Positions 1 to 8,395 of a stretch of DNA of 42,077 nucleotides are shown here, in pieces. The stretch covers positions 1 to 42,077 of the forward strand of contig JAZUPZ010000016.1 of assembly GCA_045605445.1 (NCBI GenBank), given 5' to 3'. The stretch comes from CAZMHL01 sp045605445. Lineage in GTDB: Bacteria > Bacillota > Clostridia > RGIG6154. The translations under genes and the position numbers were made by a program. Within the stretch, counting starts at the first letter, position 1, and every line of letters starts with the position of its first letter. The notes beneath the pieces are model-generated. The model had not been told where the DNA came from and ran no database searches. It was given only the letters and a program-made list of their open reading frames with translations.

Positions 1-2
1 AT

Positions 3-2501
3 ATAAGACTTCTTTTTGCAAGAACCGGTATTGTACACTGCCCCATTTGCGGCAAGGAAATTCAAAAGCAGAGTATAGATCAGATTATAGATAAAATTAT
101 GACTATAGAAAGCGGAGTGCGTTTTTTGGTGCTCTCGCCGGTGGTTCGCGGAAAAAAAGGAAGACACGAAAAACTATTTGCCGACATGATAAAAAACGGC
201 TATGTTCGTGCACGTGTTGACGGAGGAATATTTAATCTTGACAGCAATCTTGACTTAGACAAAAATGTAAAGCACGATATAGATATAGTTATAGACCGTC
301 TTGTAATGAAGCAGGATAAGGACGAAATCCGCACAAGGCTGACCGACAGTGTGGAAAGTGCCTGCAATCTTTCGGGAGGACTTGTTGTAATATCCTTTGC
401 CGACGGTCAGCAAAAGGATTTAACCTTTTCGCAGAATTTTGCCTGTGAGGAGCATGAAATTACCTTTTCTGAGCTTTCACCGAGAATGTTTTCGTTTAAC
501 AGCCCCTTTGGAGCTTGTCCTGCTTGTGACGGACTGGGCGAAAAGCTTGTAATATCGCCCGACAAGGTGTTTCCCGATAAAACTCTTTCTCTCAAGCAGG
601 GCGCCTGCCGGTGTAACGGATATAAAACTCTTTCCGATGGCTCGTGGGGAGACGCAAAGCTCAATGCGGTGCTCAAGCCATTTGGCTACAGTGTGAATAC
701 GCCTCTTAACAAGCTTTCAAAGGAAGCCTATAATGCCCTTTTGTACGGAACAGAAGGAAGAGTGCGCGTTGACGTTGGCGACTCTACTTTTTCAACCGGC
801 TTTATGGGTATTATAAATGACATTGTACGCCGCTATAAGCAAAACGAAGATAACAATGACGTAAGAGAGTATTACGAAGGCTTTATGGACACTGTTCCGT
901 GTGCCGAATGTGGTGGAAAAAGGCTTAGCAAAGAAGCACTTTGTGTAACCGTGGGCGATAAAAACATAGCCCAGGTGTGCGATATGCCCGTAAGCAAGGC
1001 TTTGGAGTTTTTTCAAAGCTTAAAGCTTTCCGATATAAATATGGCTATAGCAAAAGAAATTCTTAAAGAAATTAAAGAACGTTTGGGCTTTTTAAAAAGC
1101 GTGGGGCTTGAATATTTAACTCTTTCCCGCCGTGCCGGCACTCTTTCAGGCGGCGAAAGTCAGAGAATAAGGCTTGCAACACAAATAGGTTCCTCGCTTA
1201 TGGGTGTTATGTATATTCTTGATGAGCCGTCAATAGGACTTCATCAGAAAGACAACGCAAAGCTCATTGACACCTTAAAGCACTTGCGTGATTTAGGCAA
1301 TACTCTCATTGTGGTTGAACATGACGAAGAAACCATGCGTCAGGCAGACCATATTATTGATATAGGTCCCGGTGCAGGTGTTCACGGCGGTAAGGTTGTA
1401 GCAAGCGGCACACTTGAGCAGATATTAAATAACAAAAACTCCTATACAGCCGATTATTTGTCGGGCAGAAGAAAAATTCCTGTACCCAAGCAAAGAAGAA
1501 GCGGTAACGGTAAATATTTAACTGTATTTGGTGCTTGTGAAAACAACCTTAAAAATGTGGATGTAAGCTTTCCTTTGGGTTGTTTTACCTGCGTTACGGG
1601 CGTTTCGGGTTCGGGAAAGAGCTCTCTTGTAAACGAAATTCTTTATAAAACACTTGCAACAAAGCTCAACAGAGCCCATAAAAAGGCAGGTAAATACGAT
1701 AAAATTTACGGACTGGAATATGTGGATAAGGTTATAGCAATTGACCAGGCACCCATAGGCAGAACACCAAGGTCAAATCCTGCAACTTACACGGGACTTT
1801 TCGGCGATATAAGAGAGCTTTTTGCTTCAACCGAAGAGGCTCAGGTGAGAGGATATAATGCGGGCAGATTCAGCTTTAATGTGAAGGGCGGAAGATGTGA
1901 GGCTTGTGAAGGTGACGGTATAATAAAAATAGAAATGCACTTTTTGTCTGACGTTTATGTTCCATGCGAGGTGTGCAAAGGAAAAAGATATAACCGCGAA
2001 ACCCTTGAGGTAAGGTATAAAGGCAAAAATATTTTTGAAGTGCTGGATATGACTATTGAAGAGGCACTCGACTTTTTTGCCAATGTGCCGAAAATCAGAA
2101 ATAAAATTCAGGTTCTTAACGAGGTAGGACTGGGTTATGTTAAACTTGGACAGCCGGCAACGACTCTGTCCGGCGGCGAAGCACAACGAGTAAAGCTTGC
2201 AACAGAGCTTTCAAAGAGGAGTACGGGAAAAACAGTTTATATTCTTGACGAACCCACAACCGGACTTCATACCGACGATGTTAAAAAGCTTATTTCCATA
2301 ATAAGAAAGCTTTCTGAAAACGGTAATACAGTAATTGTAATCGAACATAACCTCGACGTTATAAAAACTTCTGATTATATTATTGATATGGGACCCGAAG
2401 GGGGAGACAAGGGCGGAGAGGTTGTTGCCTTCGGAACTCCCGAGGAGGTAGCAAAAAATAAAAAATCCTATACTGGTAAATATCTGAAAAAGGTGCTTTG
2501 A
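3..2501 (+). CDS. uvrA: Excinuclease ABC subunit A, 5'-truncated by window edge
   Basis: UvrA is the damage-recognition ATPase of nucleotide excision repair; as a dimer it loads UvrB at lesions. The reading frame is already open at base 3 (RLLFARTG, then a CPICG pair), so the ATG at 99 is internal and roughly the first 100-130 residues, including the first Walker A, lie outside the window. Visible landmarks are the first zinc module CPACDGLG near 516, the first ABC signature LSGGES near 1143, the second Walker A GVSGSGKSS near 1599, the C-terminal zinc module (RCEACEGDG, then CEVCKGKRYNRET) near 1890-2000, and the second signature LSGGEA near 2166 followed by ILDEPTTGLH. The fragment aligns with E. 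coli UvrA (recalled) through to its C-terminus. No frameshift is seen. Function is known from the family. Confidence 0.97.
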   Translation: MRLLFARTGIVHCPICGKEIQKQSIDQIIDKIMTIESGVRFLVLSPVVRGKKGRHEKLFADMIKNGYVRARVDGGIFNLDSNLDLDKNVKHDIDIVIDRLVMKQDKDEIRTRLTDSVESACNLSGGLVVISFADGQQKDLTFSQNFACEEHEITFSELSPRMFSFNSPFGACPACDGLGEKLVISPDKVFPDKTLSLKQGACRCNGYKTLSDGSWGDAKLNAVLKPFGYSVNTPLNKLSKEAYNALLYGTEGRVRVDVGDSTFSTGFMGIINDIVRRYKQNEDNNDVREYYEGFMDTVPCAECGGKRLSKEALCVTVGDKNIAQVCDMPVSKALEFFQSLKLSDINMAIAKEILKEIKERLGFLKSVGLEYLTLSRRAGTLSGGESQRIRLATQIGSSLMGVMYILDEPSIGLHQKDNAKLIDTLKHLRDLGNTLIVVEHDEETMRQADHIIDIGPGAGVHGGKVVASGTLEQILNNKNSYTADYLSGRRKIPVPKQRRSGNGKYLTVFGACENNLKNVDVSFPLGCFTCVTGVSGSGKSSLVNEILYKTLATKLNRAHKKAGKYDKIYGLEYVDKVIAIDQAPIGRTPRSNPATYTGLFGDIRELFASTEEAQVRGYNAGRFSFNVKGGRCEACEGDGIIKIEMHFLSDVYVPCEVCKGKRYNRETLEVRYKGKNIFEVLDMTIEEALDFFANVPKIRNKIQVLNEVGLGYVKLGQPATTLSGGEAQRVKLATELSKRSTGKTVYILDEPTTGLHTDDVKKLISIIRKLSENGNTVIVIEHNLDVIKTSDYIIDMGPEGGDKGGEVVAFGTPEEVAKNKKSYTGKYLKKVL

Positions 2502-2526
2502 AAAACTCCTCCTTGTTTACGGCAAT

Positions 2527-2550
2527 AAAAATCAAATTAAGTTGATTTTT
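2527..2550 (+). terminator. Weak AT-rich hairpin after uvrA
   Basis: A 9-bp inverted repeat (AAAAATCAA / TTGATTTTT) with a 6-nt loop follows the uvrA stop and ends in a T run. It has only one G-C pair, so it would be a weak terminator. It overlaps the -35 box of the next promoter. Confidence 0.35.
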
Positions 2551-2570
2551 AGCACAATTTGTGCTATATT
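2542..2570 (+). promoter_or_regulatory. Sigma-A-type promoter with spacer palindrome, for the LtaS-like gene
   Basis: TTGATT at 2542-2547, a 17-bp spacer, and TATATT at 2565-2570. The spacer and first base of the -10 hold a perfect 7-bp inverted repeat around one base, AGCACAA T TTGTGCT (2551-2565), which is where a repressor operator would sit. Promoter and operator are inferred from sequence only. Confidence 0.55.
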
Positions 2571-2621
2571 ATAACTTAGTTTTCAATTTACAGAGTAATT
2601 AACCGAAGGGAATGTACATTT

Positions 2622-4496
2622 TTGATAAAATTTAACAAGAAAGTTCAGTTTATTAAAATTTTTGACAATGAAAAGCATAAGTATGAAAGGATTGCATATT
2701 TCTTTCTTGCGCCTCTTTTCCTGCTGTTTGCACTTGAAATTATGCATCTTACCTATCCGGGTTCACTTAAAGATTCTTTCTCGGTTTTCTTTCCGTTGAA
2801 ACTGTTTATGACCTATCTGTTTCTCCTGGGAACCCAGTCGGTTTTTTATACAATTACCTTCGGAAATGATTTTGCGGCAAATTTTATAAATTCAATTGTA
2901 TTTTTTCTTATGGCATATATAAATGAGGTGGTTGCCAAAATAACAGGAGACCCTCTTCTTCCTACGGATTTTCTTCTTATAGGGCAACTTAAGGAAATAA
3001 GCAGCTTTGCTAAAATTCCTGTCTATCCCTCAATGATAATGACTCTGGCTGTAGTTATATATTCATTGAAGTATCATAAGATGATTTGTAACAGAACAGA
3101 TAAGCTTTTAAAGTTTAATATTAAAATTCCCGCTTGTATTGCGGCAGTTGTTCTGTTTGCTTTTTCATCCTATTATCTTTGTTTTGATTACGATTTCAGA
3201 CACAGAACTCTTCCGAAAATAGGAGTAACAACAAGAGCGTTTAATCCTATAGAAGATTATAATGCAAACGGTCTTATACTTACCTTTTTTCCAAGAATAG
3301 GCGATGCTGTAATCAGAGTACCGGACAGTTATACGGAAGAAGCTGTAAATAAGGTTGAAAAGGAATATGGAGACAATGTAACTCCCGTAGATGCCGAAAA
3401 AGTACAGCCAAATGTTATAATAATTCAGAATGAGGCATTTTGGGATCCTACTCTTCTGGAAAACGTGGAATTTTCTTCCGACCCTATGCCTAATATAAGA
3501 CGTTTGTCTGAAACTTATCCTTCCGGGTATATGTTTTCTCCTGTTTTTGCAGGGGGTACCTGCATGCCTGAGTTTGAATGTCTAACAGGTATGTCAACAG
3601 CGTTTCTTGATTCGTTCACATATCCGTATATTCAGCATGTAACTTCAAAAACAACTTCAACAGCATCCCTTTATAAAGATGCCGGATATTCAACTGTTGC
3701 AATTCATCCCTATAATAAAAACTTTTACGGAAGATATACTGCATATCCGCTCCTTGGATTTGATGAATTTATAGGAATTGAGGAAATGCAGAACAGTGAA
3801 AAAAGAGGCTGGCATGTGTCCGATGCTTCTGCTGTGGATGAAATGATATACCAGTATGAAAATAAAAAAACAGACAGAATATTTCAGTTCTGTGTAACAA
3901 TACAAAATCACGGGGCGTACAGCGGAGGCAGATACCCAAGCTATGATGTGGTAATAGAAAACAGTTCTTTAAGCAAAAACGATAAAGCAGGGCTTGAAGA
4001 TTTTACCCAGGGCGTGTTTGATGCCGATGTGGAGTTCAACAGACTTATAAATTATTTTGTTTCCGAAAGTGAACCAACCCTTATTGTTATGTATGGAGAT
4101 CACCTTCCTCTTCTTGGAACAGAAGGAAGTACTTATATGGATACCGGATTTATCGAAAGAAAGGAAAACTTTGAATATTATAAATATCCTCAGCTTTATA
4201 AAACTCCTTATATTGTATGGGCAAACTATGATATTTCCGATTTCGAATTGCCAAAGCTCACAAGCCCTGCAAATATAGGACTTTCGGTTCTTGAGTATGC
4301 AAATATCGGAATGCCTTGGTATATGAATCTCTTTAAGGAGGTATATGAAAAATATCCGGTATTTCAGGGCGAGTATATAATGAATCCTGAATTTGAATAT
4401 CTGAAAGGCATAGATGAAAAGGACAGACCTTTGTTCGATGCGTATAAGCTTATTCAGTTTGATTTGCTCGACGGAGAAAACTATATACTGAAATAA
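2622..4496 (+). CDS. LtaS-family phosphoglycerol transferase (sulfatase fold)
   Basis: Membrane-anchored enzyme of the lipoteichoic acid synthase family, which transfers glycerol-phosphate from phosphatidylglycerol onto an extracellular polymer. The N-terminal ~190 residues hold about five hydrophobic helices, followed by a sulfatase-fold domain. Residues matching the LtaS metal and nucleophile set are visible: E271 in QNEAFWD, T313 in GGTCMPEFE (catalytic threonine position), and D493-H494 in YGDHLPLLG. The length of 624 residues is normal. The start is a TTG 11 bases after GAAGGG; the ATG at 2612 is in another frame and stops after seven codons, and the next in-frame Met is inside the first helix. 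It is monocistronic between a promoter and a strong terminator. The actual polymer (LTA or a related glycerol-phosphate glycolipid) cannot be told from sequence. Confidence 0.88.
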   Translation: MIKFNKKVQFIKIFDNEKHKYERIAYFFLAPLFLLFALEIMHLTYPGSLKDSFSVFFPLKLFMTYLFLLGTQSVFYTITFGNDFAANFINSIVFFLMAYINEVVAKITGDPLLPTDFLLIGQLKEISSFAKIPVYPSMIMTLAVVIYSLKYHKMICNRTDKLLKFNIKIPACIAAVVLFAFSSYYLCFDYDFRHRTLPKIGVTTRAFNPIEDYNANGLILTFFPRIGDAVIRVPDSYTEEAVNKVEKEYGDNVTPVDAEKVQPNVIIIQNEAFWDPTLLENVEFSSDPMPNIRRLSETYPSGYMFSPVFAGGTCMPEFECLTGMSTAFLDSFTYPYIQHVTSKTTSTASLYKDAGYSTVAIHPYNKNFYGRYTAYPLLGFDEFIGIEEMQNSEKRGWHVSDASAVDEMIYQYENKKTDRIFQFCVTIQNHGAYSGGRYPSYDVVIENSSLSKNDKAGLEDFTQGVFDADVEFNRLINYFVSESEPTLIVMYGDHLPLLGTEGSTYMDTGFIERKENFEYYKYPQLYKTPYIVWANYDISDFELPKLTSPANIGLSVLEYANIGMPWYMNLFKEVYEKYPVFQGEYIMNPEFEYLKGIDEKDRPLFDAYKLIQFDLLDGENYILK

Positions 4497-4513
4497 AAAT
4501 AATAAGAACTTAG

Positions 4514-4544
4514 AAGAACAGGTTATCATACCTGTTCTTTTTTT
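4514..4544 (+). terminator. Intrinsic terminator after the LtaS-like gene
   Basis: A 10-bp perfect stem AAGAACAGGT / ACCTGTTCTT with a 6-nt loop, running straight into a seven-T tract. Confidence 0.9.
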
Positions 4545-4579
4545 GTGTGCATTTTAATAGATTTAATTGAGGTGATTTA

Positions 4580-4942
4580 ATGGAAAAAGGTTTTCTTGTG
4601 GTCCAGACCACAACAACAGATATGATTTTTCCTGTTGTTGATTCTCAGGTGAATATAAAGAACAAAAACGAAGAATATGATGTTGTTACCGACAGAAGCG
4701 GAAAAACAGACATATTGGAATTTGATGCTCCTGATTCGGTCTTTTCAACCGAACAGTCTGCTGAGAATTCATATACGTCTCTTGATGTAACAGTAAACAA
4801 AGAGGGGTATTACACAATTATGGTCAGAAATGTTCAGATATTTCCCAAAGAAACCTCTCTTTTGTATGTAAATATGATACCGCTTCCGGAAAATGAAACA
4901 AATAAAATAATTGAGTATTTTTCTGATTCTCAGAATCTTTAA
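4580..4942 (+). CDS. Small beta-rich protein, possible carboxypeptidase-regulatory-like fold
   Basis: A 120-residue acidic protein without signal peptide or membrane segment. I do not recognise a named family with certainty. It has a hydrophobic N-terminal strand (GFLVVQTTTT), a segment like V-x-I-K-N-K...VVTDRSGKTD, and alternating beta-type segments ending in VNMIPLPE. This resembles carboxypeptidase-regulatory-like or Ig-like beta sandwiches, which have the pattern of a modifiable strand followed by TD-x-x-G. The start has a good GAGGTGA ribosome binding site. Its stop lies 18 bases before the SpoIID-domain gene, so the two are probably co-transcribed, and a structural or accessory role alongside the next protein is inferred. 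No promoter of its own is obvious after the upstream terminator. Confidence 0.7.
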   Translation: MEKGFLVVQTTTTDMIFPVVDSQVNIKNKNEEYDVVTDRSGKTDILEFDAPDSVFSTEQSAENSYTSLDVTVNKEGYYTIMVRNVQIFPKETSLLYVNMIPLPENETNKIIEYFSDSQNL

Positions 4943-4960
4943 TAAAAAGGAGCTGATTTT

Positions 4961-6619
4961 ATGGAAATAAAACCACTTGAACCTGTTATTCCCGAATTTA
5001 TAACGGTTCATCTCGGGCCGCCCGATTCAAATGCGCAAAACGTAACAATTCCTTTTGATGAATATATAAAAAATGTTGCTTCGGGAGAAATTTATCCGAC
5101 CTGGAATGAAAACGCAATAAGAGCAAACATATATGCGCAGATATCTTTCGCCCTGAATAAGGTCTTTGTAGAGTTTTACCGTTCACAAGGGTACGATTTT
5201 GACATAACATCAACAACGGCTTTTGACCAGTCTTTCAGCAACGGAAGAAATATATTTCAGAATATTTCAAGGATTGTGGATGATATTTTTACAAGCTATA
5301 TAAGAAGAGACGGTTTTCTCGAGCCCCTTGCGGCACAGTTTTGTAATGGAACAACTGTAACCTGCGACGGTTTGTCCCAGTGGGGGAGTCAGGAGCTTGC
5401 AGAGCAGGGGTATGTGCCTTATGAAATTCTGACTTATTACTATGGCGACGATATAAATATTGTTCAGAATGTACCTATAGAAAATATCCCCGAGTCCTAC
5501 CCGGGATATCCCCTTCGTTTGGGCGACAGCGGCTATTATGTTTCCTGGGCACAGAATCAGCTTAACAGAGTTTCTGTTAATTATCCGGCAATTCCCAAGA
5601 TAAATCCTGTTACAGGTTATTTCGACGAGAATATGAAGGATGCCGTAATAAGGTTTCAGCAAGTGTTCGATCTTGCTCAGGACGGAATTATAGGAAGAAA
5701 TACCTGGTATAAGCTTGTTTATCTGTATGTGGGACTTTCGAGGCTGACAGAAATAAATTCTCAGGGAGTTATTCTTGAAAATATTCAAAGACCCTATCCT
5801 ACAAGTGGTGCAAATGTGGCGCAGACAGATGATGCAGTATCTTTAATACAGTATTATCTGGCGGTGATTTCTCTTGAATATAATACGATTCCTTATATAA
5901 ATGTAACGGGTGTTATGAATGACGAAACCGCAGATGCAATAATTCAGTTTCAAAAGCAGTTCAATCTTCCCGAGACCGGAGTTGTTGACGATCAGACTTA
6001 TCATGAAATGTACAGGGCATATATATCAATTGCTGAATATCTCAGAAATAAAAGGGAATCCTTGCCCATAGTCCGTGACAGTTTTACTGGTAATATGAGA
6101 GTTGGAAGCTCGGGGAACAGCGTAAGAAATCTTCAGAGCAAACTTAATGTTATTGCGGAGCATATCAGGTTGCCTGTTATAAATGTAACCGGTTACTTCG
6201 GACCGAAAACCGGCTATGTTATTTCCGAATTCCAGAAAAAGCACCGTATTTCCCAAACGGGAACCGTTGACCGCAGAACATATAACAGTATAGACGAAGA
6301 ATACAGAAGAGTTGCCTCTGCTTTAATTGTAAATCTTGATCAGTACCCCGGTTATGAACTTAGACAGGGAATGGACGATTATACTCTTAACAATAAATTT
6401 CAGACATTGTCAACTCCGGTAAGAAATGTTCAGATAATGTTAAGACAGGCGGCTTTTAATAACGGCGAAATCCCTTTTGTAATCCCTGACGGATACTTTG
6501 GAGAGCAGACCAACGAGGCTGTTCGTGCAGTTCAGCGTTTTTATGATTTAAATGACGACGGAGTGGTTGATCTGATAACTTTTGAAGCTATAAGAGACGA
6601 GTACGATAAGGCAAAGTGA
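4961..6619 (+). CDS. SpoIID/LytB-domain protein with four peptidoglycan-binding repeats, no signal peptide
   Basis: The N-terminal ~170 residues are a SpoIID/LytB domain: IPFDEYIKNVASGEIYPTW, with E43 at the place of the SpoIID catalytic glutamate, then QWGSQELAEQGYVPYEIL-TYYYGD, which matches the C-terminal block of SpoIID. SpoIID is a lytic transglycosylase that removes denuded glycan strands during engulfment. Four PG_binding_1-type repeats follow, each with a G-YFDE/FGP-x-T-x-x-AV-x-x-FQ-type core (about residues 185-265, 285-365, 385-455 and 465-550). The start (AAAAGGAGCTG then ATG) is clear, and the sequence after it is not a signal peptide or helix anchor, unlike SpoIID. The gene overlaps the next one by four bases. 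A role on spore or cell-wall peptidoglycan is inferred, and delivery without a Sec signal is unexplained. Confidence 0.82.
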   Translation: MEIKPLEPVIPEFITVHLGPPDSNAQNVTIPFDEYIKNVASGEIYPTWNENAIRANIYAQISFALNKVFVEFYRSQGYDFDITSTTAFDQSFSNGRNIFQNISRIVDDIFTSYIRRDGFLEPLAAQFCNGTTVTCDGLSQWGSQELAEQGYVPYEILTYYYGDDINIVQNVPIENIPESYPGYPLRLGDSGYYVSWAQNQLNRVSVNYPAIPKINPVTGYFDENMKDAVIRFQQVFDLAQDGIIGRNTWYKLVYLYVGLSRLTEINSQGVILENIQRPYPTSGANVAQTDDAVSLIQYYLAVISLEYNTIPYINVTGVMNDETADAIIQFQKQFNLPETGVVDDQTYHEMYRAYISIAEYLRNKRESLPIVRDSFTGNMRVGSSGNSVRNLQSKLNVIAEHIRLPVINVTGYFGPKTGYVISEFQKKHRISQTGTVDRRTYNSIDEEYRRVASALIVNLDQYPGYELRQGMDDYTLNNKFQTLSTPVRNVQIMLRQAAFNNGEIPFVIPDGYFGEQTNEAVRAVQRFYDLNDDGVVDLITFEAIRDEYDKAK

Positions 6620-7578
6620 AAAAATGGATAACAGTAATAGCGGTTCTTTTTATATCCGTAGGGGTTTTAATAAGTAAATCAAATAAAGTCAGTCCACCGG
6701 TCAGAAGAGAAAATCTTATAGAAATAGAGGTTAAAGATACAGAAAGCGAAAAAAGCTTTATAAAATGGGCAGAATTCAATGTGAGTACAGAAATGCTTGA
6801 AAAAGCCTATAAGTATGATGTTGAGAGCAAGGGTGAAAAAAACTGGATAAATCTTCTTGCTTATGCGTCTGCAAAAAGCTGGGGAAATACTGATAAAAGG
6901 TGCCTTGACTATATCGATGAGGCGGCTCTTATGAATTTTTCCGATGAAAACACAGAATATATAAAAAACTTCGGTTATTATAAAGAAATTTATACGGCAG
7001 TATTAGGCGATTTTGTTAAAGCAACGGAAAAAGGCTACGGAATTGCGGTGTACAGCCCCATTGCAAAAAATTTTAATTTTTCCCATTATAAAGATTTTGG
7101 TGATTCCAGAAGCTATGGCTATATGCGGCAGCATATGGGAAATGACCTGCTGGGAGCGGTCGGAACTCCGGTGATTTGCGTTGAAGGCGGAACCGTTGAA
7201 GCAATGGGTTGGAATCAATATGGCGGCTGGAGAATAGGAATAAGAAGTAATGATAAAAAAAGATATTATTACTATGCTCACCTTAGGAAGGATCACCCCT
7301 TTAACAGTAATATAAAAGAAGGAGACAAAGTTGAGGCGGGAGAGGTTATAGGCTATCTGGGAATGACAGGATACAGTGTTAATGAAAATGTAAATAATCT
7401 TGAAACTCCTCATCTTCATTTTGGTGTTCAGCTTATATTTAACGAATCTCAGAAGGATGGCAGTAATCAGATATGGATAGATGTATACGATATAATTGAA
7501 TTTCTTGAAAAAAACAAAAGCGAGGTAGAATTTGATGAAGAAAAGAAAGAGTATGTACATATGGACGGTAAGGCTTAA
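6616..7578 (+). CDS. M23 (LytM-type) metallopeptidase, membrane-anchored
   Basis: A zinc endopeptidase of the peptidoglycan-cleaving M23 family. It has an N-terminal hydrophobic anchor or signal (MKKWITVIAVLFISVGVLI), a ~110-residue helical linker, then the M23 domain. The metal and catalytic set is complete: H173 and D177 in HMGND, and H266/H268 in PHLHFGVQ. GTG start overlapping the upstream stop (GTGA). The protein is tyrosine-rich around the active site. Pairing a SpoIID-domain protein with an M23 protein recalls the engulfment machinery (SpoIID/P/M with SpoIIQ), but this enzyme has the full catalytic set, whereas many SpoIIQ proteins do not. Wall remodelling, perhaps at sporulation, is the inferred role. 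Confidence 0.88.
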   Translation: MKKWITVIAVLFISVGVLISKSNKVSPPVRRENLIEIEVKDTESEKSFIKWAEFNVSTEMLEKAYKYDVESKGEKNWINLLAYASAKSWGNTDKRCLDYIDEAALMNFSDENTEYIKNFGYYKEIYTAVLGDFVKATEKGYGIAVYSPIAKNFNFSHYKDFGDSRSYGYMRQHMGNDLLGAVGTPVICVEGGTVEAMGWNQYGGWRIGIRSNDKKRYYYYAHLRKDHPFNSNIKEGDKVEAGEVIGYLGMTGYSVNENVNNLETPHLHFGVQLIFNESQKDGSNQIWIDVYDIIEFLEKNKSEVEFDEEKKEYVHMDGKA

Positions 7579-8395
7579 AAGTATACTGGTAGTATTTTCT
7601 GCAGTTGTATTTTCAATTGTAATAAGCGGAGCATTTCAGGTGGCGGAAACGGGGGCAAAAGCAGGGAAAAGGTTACCTGTTCTTATGTATCACAGTATTC
7701 TTAATGAAGAATCAAGAGCAGGTGATTATATTATAACTCCTGAAATGTTTGAATCCGACCTGAAAAAAATTAAGGAGCGGGGATACACAACTGTTAATTG
7801 CGGCGACCTTATAGATTATGTTTACAACGGAAAGGAACTTCCTGAAAAGCCGGTTATGATTACCTTTGATGACGGGAATTATAATAATTATACCTATGCT
7901 TTACCGCTTCTTGAAAAGTATGATATGAAATGTGTTATTTCTGTTGTAGGCGCATTTTCTGATATGTATTCTTCTGAAGGTGCAATAATCAACGACAGAT
8001 ACTCCTACCTGTCGTACGATCTTATAAAGGAAATGGCACAAAGCGGAAGAGTTGAGTTTGGCAATCACAGTTATTATATGCATAATATGAGTAAAAGAAA
8101 GGGTGTCCTGAAGCAAAAAGGTGAAAACGAAGATATGTATAAAAATATCTTGACTGCAGATGTTGAAAAACTTCAGGACACTCTTTTTGAAAAATGCGGG
8201 GTTTTGCCGGTAGCGTTTGCCTATCCTTACGGAGCGGTAAATAACAGAGCAAAAAGCATAGTGGAGGAGCTGGGATTTAAAGTAACGCTTGGTTGCGAGG
8301 AAGGGATGAACAATATAACTTCTCCCGACAGTCTTTACGACCTGAAAAGGTATAATCGGAGCAGTAAGTTTGATATTTCTAAAATTCTAAGCTGA
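7535..8395 (+). CDS. Polysaccharide deacetylase (NodB/CE4 family)
   Basis: Deacetylase of the CE4 fold, acting on N-acetylated glycans such as peptidoglycan or an exopolysaccharide. An N-terminal membrane anchor (about residues 13-33) is followed by the NodB domain. Motif 1 TFDDG has D112 (base) and D113 (metal), and motif 2 HSYYMH has metal histidines H178 and H183. AYPYGAVNN is motif 3. The H-S-x3-H spacing is nearer the PgaB/IcaB branch than the PdaA branch. ATG at 7535 is chosen over the TTG at 7532 because GAGGT sits eight bases upstream of it. The gene starts inside the M23 gene (44-base overlap), so it is translationally coupled. Its 3' end overlaps the convergent gene on the other strand by 17 bases, with no terminator between them. 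Confidence 0.87.
   Translation: MKKRKSMYIWTVRLKSILVVFSAVVFSIVISGAFQVAETGAKAGKRLPVLMYHSILNEESRAGDYIITPEMFESDLKKIKERGYTTVNCGDLIDYVYNGKELPEKPVMITFDDGNYNNYTYALPLLEKYDMKCVISVVGAFSDMYSSEGAIINDRYSYLSYDLIKEMAQSGRVEFGNHSYYMHNMSKRKGVLKQKGENEDMYKNILTADVEKLQDTLFEKCGVLPVAFAYPYGAVNNRAKSIVEELGFKVTLGCEEGMNNITSPDSLYDLKRYNRSSKFDISKILS

Noticed and set aside
99..101. ATG at 99 as uvrA start
   Set aside because: The frame is open to the window edge and the residues before it are conserved UvrA sequence.
3969..4529. Minus-strand 186-codon frame opposite the LtaS-like gene
   Set aside because: Phe/Ile/Tyr-rich shadow of a well-supported gene, no ribosome binding site, and it includes the terminator hairpin.
7003..7560. 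Minus-strand 185-codon frame opposite the M23 gene
   Set aside because: Shadow frame of low-complexity hydrophobic sequence; the plus strand carries intact catalytic motifs.
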